This document shows positions 32,134-37,529 of a stretch of DNA of 37,529 bases, piece by piece. The notes below the pieces were generated by a model. That model did not search any database, was not told the DNA's origin, and worked only from the letters and a program-made list of their open reading frames with translations. Position 1 is the stretch's first letter; the number at the start of each line of letters is the position of its first letter. The stretch lies in the NCBI GenBank assembly GCA_021781995.1, contig JAJXVT010000010.1, positions 1 through 37,529 on the forward strand, in the 5' to 3' direction. The position numbers were made by a program, and so were the translations under genes. This DNA is from a bacterium (GTDB lineage: Bacteria; Chlamydiota; Chlamydiia; Chlamydiales; SM23-39).

Positions 32134-34304
32134 AGCTTAAAAGACTGATGCTCCCTTCGGTTATCGGAGTGAGCTTCGTTGCCATTCTTTCCTTTTTATT
32201 TCTCATCAACCCGGCCGTGACTCGTTCCGTCATGAATTTGGTAGAAAATTGGGCCTATGATTTAGAAGTGAAAAATTATTATAGACCTTTAGAAACAGAT
32301 AGCCCCATTTGCATTGTCGATATAAACGATGCGAGTTTGGATCAAATCGGCAGATGGCCCTGGCCTCGAAATATTTTGGCGCAAATCGTAGAAACTTCTG
32401 CGAATTTTGGAGCGAAAGCTTTGATTTTTAACATTGTATTTTCCTCTCCCGAACAAAATATCATCGATGAAGTAGAGGAGGGAATTCCTTCGTCACAGCA
32501 AGGCGATCAAGCTTTGCAGTATTTGCGGTCGATTCGTGGATTGTTTGATAGAGACTTACAATTTTCTGAAAGCATTCAAAAAATTCCCACTGTATTAGGG
32601 ATGGCTTTGTTTCCTCAAGGAGCCAGTCAAGGCGTGCTTCCCCCGCCTCTTCAGGTTCTAGGCGAGCTCCCATCGGAGATTCCTAATAATGGAAGTTTTT
32701 TAGGAAATATTAAAATCTTGCAAGGCGCCGCTGCGCAGGCTGGATTTATTAATTCAGCGCCCGATGCAGATGGCGTATTGCGTTCATCGCCATTATTACT
32801 GAAAGAAAATGAAAAAGTTTATGGCGCTTTGGGATTGTGTGCAGCGGCGGTGTATCATGATATTCAACACATAGAGATGCAGCCAGATGGATTTTTATTA
32901 GGTTCCACTTTTGTTCCGACGGATAAAAGGGGATGCCTTCTCATTCCATTTCGCGGTCCGCCTCATTCATTTTCGTATATTTCTGCCGTCGATTTGCTTC
33001 ATGGCAAAGTGTTGCGTGAACAATTAGAAGGTAAAATTGTATTTATTGGCTCAACCGCAACGGCTCTAGGCGTATTGGCTCCAACTGCTATAGCGCCATT
33101 GTTCCCTGGTATTGAAATTCAGGCGACTATTACCGCGAGTCTTTTAGATCGTTATTTGCCCTACAAACCTCATTGGGGTCGCAGCTGGACCTTTGCGGCT
33201 ATTTGCGTGTTAGGTATTTTGTGTTCCTTTTGGTTTCCTAGACTCATGCCGCTCTCTTTAACGGCAGTTTCTGTGTTTATTCCTATTATCTTATTAATCA
33301 TCCATCAATTGCTATGGTTTCATTATCTGATAGTAGTCGATATATTTTTTCCGATTATGACCGTAGCCATCCTCTTTATCTTTAATTTAATTTATGGATA
33401 TTTTACTGAAGATGAACAACGTAAAGAGCTGAAATTAATCTTTGAGCATTACGTCCCTCCAGAGTACATAGACGTGATGTTAGAGCGGGGTGAAAGTGCA
33501 AATCTAGATGGAGAAACGAAAGAAATGACTGTGCTTTTTGCCGACATCGTCGGTTTCACGCATATGGCCGAATCTATGAGTGCCCAAAAAATTAAAGGAT
33601 TGCTGAACGAATACCTCTCTCCTATGACAGAAGTGATTTTTCGTCACCATGGGACTATCGATAAATATGTTGGCGATATGATTATAGCTTTTTGGGGGGC
33701 CCCTTTAGACAATCCTCAACATGCCTCTGCTGCGGTAGAAAGCGCAGTGGAAATGCAAAAACAATTGGATGTCGTCAATCTTGGCTTTAAAAAGGGAGGG
33801 CAACCAGCCATTCACATTGGAATAGGAGTAAATACCGGAAGTATGAATGTTGGCGATATGGGTTCAAAATTTCGCCGCGCATATACAGTCATTTCCGATT
33901 CAGTGAATACAGGAGCTCGTTTAGAATCGCTAACTCGGTTGTATAAAGTAGGAATTATTGTAGGAGAAGAAACTCAGAGGAAAACAAAAGATCAATTTTT
34001 GTATTTAAAACTAGATAAAGTGAAAGTAAAAGGGAAAGATCGAGCTATTGATATATTTGAGCCGATCTGTTCTTTACAACAAGCCTCTACCCAGCTGAGT
34101 ACAGCTGTGCAATTGCATGAACAGACACTGCAAAAATTATGGCAAAGAGATTGGGATGGAGCAGAGCGTCAGTTCGCTCAACTTCACTCCATGGCAATGC
34201 CAAATTTTCCCAATTATCAGGTTTATTTAGATCGAATTGCTGATCTGCGGACTCATAATCCTCCAGACCAATGGATGGGTGAAGTAGTGCTGGACACTAA
34301 ATAA
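32130..34304 (+). CDS. CHASE2-domain class III adenylate cyclase
   Basis: Membrane receptor cyclase that should make cAMP. From the ATG at 32130 (in ATGA with the upstream stop) the 724-aa protein has an N-terminal membrane helix (about 8-27), an extracytoplasmic CHASE2 sensor domain (about 45-345, with [23 protein letters not shown]), three membrane helices (about 352-425) and a class III cyclase domain (about 460-620). Metal Asp residues are D472 (FADIVGF) and D516 (KYVGD). K512 and T586 (YTVIS) are the adenine-specifying pair of class IIIb adenylate cyclases, with N593 and R597 also present. A helical C-terminal tail of about 80 residues follows. The ligand is unknown. Class IIIb members are often bicarbonate-responsive, but this is not shown. 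Confidence 0.93.
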   Translation: MKLKRLMLPSVIGVSFVAILSFLFLINPAVTRSVMNLVENWAYDLEVKNYYRPLETDSPICIVDINDASLDQIGRWPWPRNILAQIVETSANFGAKALIFNIVFSSPEQNIIDEVEEGIPSSQQGDQALQYLRSIRGLFDRDLQFSESIQKIPTVLGMALFPQGASQGVLPPPLQVLGELPSEIPNNGSFLGNIKILQGAAAQAGFINSAPDADGVLRSSPLLLKENEKVYGALGLCAAAVYHDIQHIEMQPDGFLLGSTFVPTDKRGCLLIPFRGPPHSFSYISAVDLLHGKVLREQLEGKIVFIGSTATALGVLAPTAIAPLFPGIEIQATITASLLDRYLPYKPHWGRSWTFAAICVLGILCSFWFPRLMPLSLTAVSVFIPIILLIIHQLLWFHYLIVVDIFFPIMTVAILFIFNLIYGYFTEDEQRKELKLIFEHYVPPEYIDVMLERGESANLDGETKEMTVLFADIVGFTHMAESMSAQKIKGLLNEYLSPMTEVIFRHHGTIDKYVGDMIIAFWGAPLDNPQHASAAVESAVEMQKQLDVVNLGFKKGGQPAIHIGIGVNTGSMNVGDMGSKFRRAYTVISDSVNTGARLESLTRLYKVGIIVGEETQRKTKDQFLYLKLDKVKVKGKDRAIDIFEPICSLQQASTQLSTAVQLHEQTLQKLWQRDWDGAERQFAQLHSMAMPNFPNYQVYLDRIADLRTHNPPDQWMGEVVLDTK

Positions 34305-34346
34305 AGAAAAAGCTCGTTGCAAAACCGCCTGGCTCCACAATGAGCT
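34301..34346 (-). terminator. Rho-independent terminator after the PBP2 gene
   Basis: On the minus strand a 9-position stem (34338-34346 with 34311-34319, one A-C mismatch; an inner GCC/GGC is also possible) is followed by a T-rich tract (34301-34310). It starts in the PBP2 stop codon. On the plus strand the same stem has a G-T wobble but no T-tract, so it serves the minus strand. Confidence 0.7.
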
Positions 34347-37300
34347 AGCTGCTAGTTCCTGAGTGTGCCTTTTGAATTTCTCTCCATTTTGCAATCATTT
34401 GAGATGCTAAAGGAGCTGCCTCTTTTCCACCATCCCCATAGCGCAGGTAAACCACAATAACAATTTCCGGGTCTTCAAACTCAGGCGCATGCGGATTGAA
34501 TCCAATCGCCCCAAACCAAATGTGTTTATATAGCGATGCTTTGCTGGAAGGAGAAATATTGGGGTTGAATAAGATTTCGGCAGTGCTTGTTTTTCCAACC
34601 ATTTGATGTTTGAGCGATAAATATTGGGACAATAAAGCTGGATTGTATTTTAGGCCCTTGATTGCGCCTGGCCGTGCAGTACCTTTACTGTTCCATACCG
34701 CGCGATCCATCCCCTCGATCAAAGAACTTCGAACCGAGTCGGGTAAATTAATGACTCGCACAACATTAGGTTCTAGATGCTGCACGATTGGCTTTTCATC
34801 GCGCGAGATCGCAGCTGTAAAAAGAGGGAAATCAATTCCTAATTGGAGTAATTCAGCTCGTGTACGTCTAGAATTAGGGCTCAATAAATGCCACGGTTCA
34901 GGATTAGGTACGGCTCCTTCTACAGTTTTCGCAATCGTTGGAGAAAGAATGATGCCTTTATTGGCAATGGCTGATAAAGCGACCGCTGTTTGCAACGGAG
35001 TGCAAAGTAAAGTATGTTGGCCAATGGCCGATGCATACAGTCCCGTACGGTTTTGTTTTACATCAGTAGGTAGTTTTCCCTTGGCTTCACCTGGTAAATC
35101 GATCCCAGTAGCAGATCCATACCCGAATAAATGAGCTGCTTGCAGCAATTCAGTGGGGTCGTCCAATACATCCACAGTTAAAAGAGAAAAATATGGGTTG
35201 CTAGATTGTTCTAATGCCCCTAATAAATCGATTTTGCCAATATTAGCCGAATGGCTGCGAGGCAGCCTACCTCCTTTATAGCTGCGGGGATACGGAGAGC
35301 CCGATATCGAAGCGGCCACGATTTGAGAATCAAGATTCGTCAAATCGATGATTTGCAGAGGATTTTTTCCATCCGTTTTCATCAACGATGCATAACTAGT
35401 TATTAATTTGAAAATAGATCCCGGAGGAGAAGTCGCCTGAAAAGAAAATGAACGGCTATGACCAAACCCTCCAATGGGATAAAACGAGGCTGCTAGGTGC
35501 TGTTCTGTTTGCTCGCTTCCCTGTTTTCTGACAGATCGGTAATTGCCGAGCAAAGGCCTTTCCAGATCGCTAAAAGAGCGAAATGTATGTAAAATAGCTA
35601 TTACTTGCTCTTTAGAGAGCTTTGCGCAAATCGGTTTTAATAATTCAGGGACTTCTGCAGCTAGCAGAGGAAGCCGTAACTCCTGCCAATACGCATGGAA
35701 TAATTCCCGTTCTTTGCGATCTAAATAATCCAAATAAGGAAGGGGAGCTCCTTTTGATTGCTTTTCTTGCAATCGCTTTTCGGCTAAAAAGGTTTTTTGG
35801 TTTTCCTCTCGCCATTCCCTGAATAAAGAATCGTGATACATACTAAATTCTTTTTCTTTTAAAGCAGATTCGATAGTGCAGAAAGCTTGGTTGCAGGTTC
35901 TGTATTGAGAAAGCTTCATAGAACCTAAAAATTTTAGCGTTTCATCTGTAAAAGCAGGAGCATGGACCACCAATCGGCACAGATCTATTGCAAATAAACG
36001 GTCGCAATTGGCGTTTAAGGCTCGTAAATGAGGATCTAAGCGATTAAAAGCAGCTATGGCCTCGACGCCAGCCTCACGCAATTGCCCTTCTAAGGAGTTA
36101 GCAGGATAGAGTTGATCTAAAAGCAAAAGCGGATCTCGCAAATGACTGTGAAATAACAAAGTGTCAAAATCTTCTTGAATTTGGATGGCCGTTTTAACAT
36201 CGTCAACCTTTGCAAAAAAAGTTCGTAAAGGCGAGCTCGAAGGCAAAATAAAATCTAAAAACAAGTCCCAGGTTAAAGGCGTTAGTTCCTCGTAAAACCC
36301 CCGTTTAATTGTGTATCGTTCCCGCATCAGAGGCTGCCTTCCGTCCCATAAAGCGCCAATGATAAGATCATTTTCCAGCCAACGATGGATGCGTTGGAGT
36401 CGTTCATTGTGAAGCGGCCCATACGCCGAAGGAATAAAATCATTTGGATTAAATCTTGGAGTAGATGCCATTGCGAGAATTTCCCCCGTTTTTGGATTCA
36501 TTGCAACGATGCTGCCTCCTTTAATCCAAGGCTGTTTTAAAGAGCGTCTTACTTTTGCATCGGCATCAAACCCCAAACTGCGCCCATCGCGTATCGCCTC
36601 ATCTTGCGCCAGCAAAGCTTCTGCAAACTCCTGAAGTTCAGAAGAAATCGTGAGAATTACGTGTTGGCCGCAAATTGCGTTGCGTCCACCCGGAAGTTCG
36701 AACAAACATTTCCCAGTCCTGTCGATTTCAAATATTTTTTTGCCATAAAAGCCCCGCAATTGAGCCTCATACTCTGCCTCAACTCCAGATTTTCCAACCA
36801 AATCCTGAAGCGTATAAGACTTTTCTTTGAGTTCTTGCAACAAACTTGTCGCCTCTTCAATCGATTTGCATCCAGCTGGCATAGGCGTTGCTTGTCCGGT
36901 TTCCCAGCTATCGATTGCTTTTTGCAGTACATCGATTTGATGCGCTATCGCGATATATTGCTCTGAAGAGATGGAACCCATGGTTCCTAATATATCGCAG
37001 CCGACTTTGCCTTTAGGATAAAATCTTTCTGATCCTATTTCTGCTTGAATCCCCAGCCAATCTTTTTCCAAAGCTGCCAGCTGATAATGTTCTTGTTCAG
37101 TTAAAAATGATTTTAAAACGAACGGAACATGAGGAAATAATGAAGCCTTAGAATGGATTAAATCTTCGATCCGGAGTGCGTCCAAGGAAAGTACCTTTCC
37201 TAATTTTTTTGATAGAGCTTCGATGTATTCTCGACGAGGATTGCAGCGCATTCTTTTTTTAGAAAGCGGATCTTCCTTCCAAGACAAGCTGGGGATTTGG

Positions 37301-37529
37301 GCTATTTGGTTGTAATAAATGGACGCTTTATAGCATATCTTGTTGGTAGCTAATGGTATATGAAACCTGTCGGAGATGGTTCCACGATCCGCTTTTAGAA
37401 CTATGGACCTCTTTTTAGGTCGGCTTGCCTGTACTATTTTATCCTCTCGTTGAATCACCTCGAGATGCCACACCCGCAGCGCTAAGAGTAAAAAAGCGCC
37501 CAAAATGATGCGAAATACACAAAGAGTCA
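34345..37529 (-). CDS. mrdA: Penicillin-binding protein 2, giant chlamydial type (5' end outside window)
   Basis: Transpeptidase cross-linking peptidoglycan; in Chlamydiae PBP2 works with MreB and RodA at the division septum. The frame is open to the window edge, so the gene begins beyond 37529; a TTG at 37503 lies within the membrane helix and is not the start. Counted from that codon: membrane helix 1-15, dimerisation domain with ADRGTISDR (38-46) to IVAMNPKTGEILAMASTPRF (332-351), then about 300 residues not found in E. coli PBP2, then the catalytic blocks SIFK (S696, K699), SSN (767-769) and KTS (971-973, where KTG or KSG is usual). More than 1,060 aa against 633 in E. coli. The insertion is mostly helical and includes acidic, Arg-rich and Leu-rich parts. 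A T-rich terminator follows. Confidence 0.94.
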   Translation of the reverse strand, partial: TLCVFRIILGAFLLLALRVWHLEVIQREDKIVQASRPKKRSIVLKADRGTISDRFHIPLATNKICYKASIYYNQIAQIPSLSWKEDPLSKKRMRCNPRREYIEALSKKLGKVLSLDALRIEDLIHSKASLFPHVPFVLKSFLTEQEHYQLAALEKDWLGIQAEIGSERFYPKGKVGCDILGTMGSISSEQYIAIAHQIDVLQKAIDSWETGQATPMPAGCKSIEEATSLLQELKEKSYTLQDLVGKSGVEAEYEAQLRGFYGKKIFEIDRTGKCLFELPGGRNAICGQHVILTISSELQEFAEALLAQDEAIRDGRSLGFDADAKVRRSLKQPWIKGGSIVAMNPKTGEILAMASTPRFNPNDFIPSAYGPLHNERLQRIHRWLENDLIIGALWDGRQPLMRERYTIKRGFYEELTPLTWDLFLDFILPSSSPLRTFFAKVDDVKTAIQIQEDFDTLLFHSHLRDPLLLLDQLYPANSLEGQLREAGVEAIAAFNRLDPHLRALNANCDRLFAIDLCRLVVHAPAFTDETLKFLGSMKLSQYRTCNQAFCTIESALKEKEFSMYHDSLFREWREENQKTFLAEKRLQEKQSKGAPLPYLDYLDRKERELFHAYWQELRLPLLAAEVPELLKPICAKLSKEQVIAILHTFRSFSDLERPLLGNYRSVRKQGSEQTEQHLAASFYPIGGFGHSRSFSFQATSPPGSIFKLITSYASLMKTDGKNPLQIIDLTNLDSQIVAASISGSPYPRSYKGGRLPRSHSANIGKIDLLGALEQSSNPYFSLLTVDVLDDPTELLQAAHLFGYGSATGIDLPGEAKGKLPTDVKQNRTGLYASAIGQHTLLCTPLQTAVALSAIANKGIILSPTIAKTVEGAVPNPEPWHLLSPNSRRTRAELLQLGIDFPLFTAAISRDEKPIVQHLEPNVVRVINLPDSVRSSLIEGMDRAVWNSKGTARPGAIKGLKYNPALLSQYLSLKHQMVGKTSTAEILFNPNISPSSKASLYKHIWFGAIGFNPHAPEFEDPEIVIVVYLRYGDGGKEAAPLASQMIAKWREIQKAHSGTSS

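Noticed and set aside
1..37529. tRNA, rRNA, CRISPR array, riboswitch or prophage
   Set aside because: By eye no cloverleaf, rRNA segment, spaced repeat array, conserved riboswitch core or phage gene was found; gaps are all well under 300 bases. A tool-based scan could still find a small RNA.

Overview
The window reads as a chromosomal segment of a member of the Chlamydiota, most likely an environmental chlamydia of the Parachlamydiales rather than a Chlamydia species. The points for this are a PBP2 of more than 1,000 residues with a large insertion, the lpdA-lipA pair, a secA / psd / nth / mnmE neighbourhood, a UAP1-like pyrophosphorylase directly before gpsA, a PF07399-type putative Na+/H+ antiporter and T2SS-like pseudopilins. 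Genes beyond the pathogenic core (photolyase, CHASE2 cyclase, a TPS/haemagglutinin-type exoprotein, UDP-glucuronate-consuming enzymes) fit a larger amoeba-associated genome. Taxonomy is inferred from content and order; no database search was made.

Layout. 2-1456 (+) is the 3' part of a PhoR-like sensor kinase cut by the window edge. 1512-4813 (-) is a translationally coupled operon of two prepilin-like proteins, a membrane-anchored companion and a photolyase. 4902-7777 holds an all-helical unknown protein, a metallophosphoesterase and a glycosyltransferase with an export signal and helical repeats. 7760-10418 (-) is glgC overlapping a short haemagglutinin-type exoprotein. 10499-12798 (-) is lpdA-lipA. 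A zinc-ribbon membrane protein (+) and a putative Na+/H+ antiporter (-) follow. An orphan Ser/Pro-rich gene (14768-15661) is bracketed by 9-bp direct repeats. Then come secA (-), psd (+), a large membrane protein ending in an EEP-type phosphodiesterase domain (+), and nth, mnmE, ruvA, ruvC (-).

24692-30181 (+) is a five-gene overlapping operon: waaF, a GT9-UAP1-like fusion, gpsA, nnr and a small membrane protein. Next are a UDP-glucuronate 4-epimerase-like gene (-) divergent from UDP-glucuronate decarboxylase (+), the latter coupled by ATGA to a CHASE2 adenylate cyclase. The window ends in a 5'-truncated giant PBP2 (-) with a clear terminator.

Themes. Envelope biogenesis dominates: LPS heptose, UDP-sugars, phosphatidylethanolamine, glycerol-3-phosphate, septal peptidoglycan, Sec export and pseudopilins. 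Genome packing is tight: no intergenic gap reaches 300 bases, and four convergent pairs overlap at their 3' ends. No tRNA, rRNA, CRISPR array, transposase or phage gene was recognised.

The most notable signals are (i) a series of SD-less operon-head genes whose start codon lies 6-8 nt after a -10 hexamer, which suggests leaderless transcripts; (ii) the GT9-UAP1 fusion; (iii) the membrane-EEP protein with a near-consensus promoter overlapped by a palindrome; (iv) the exported GT2-repeat protein; and (v) the PBP2 insertion.
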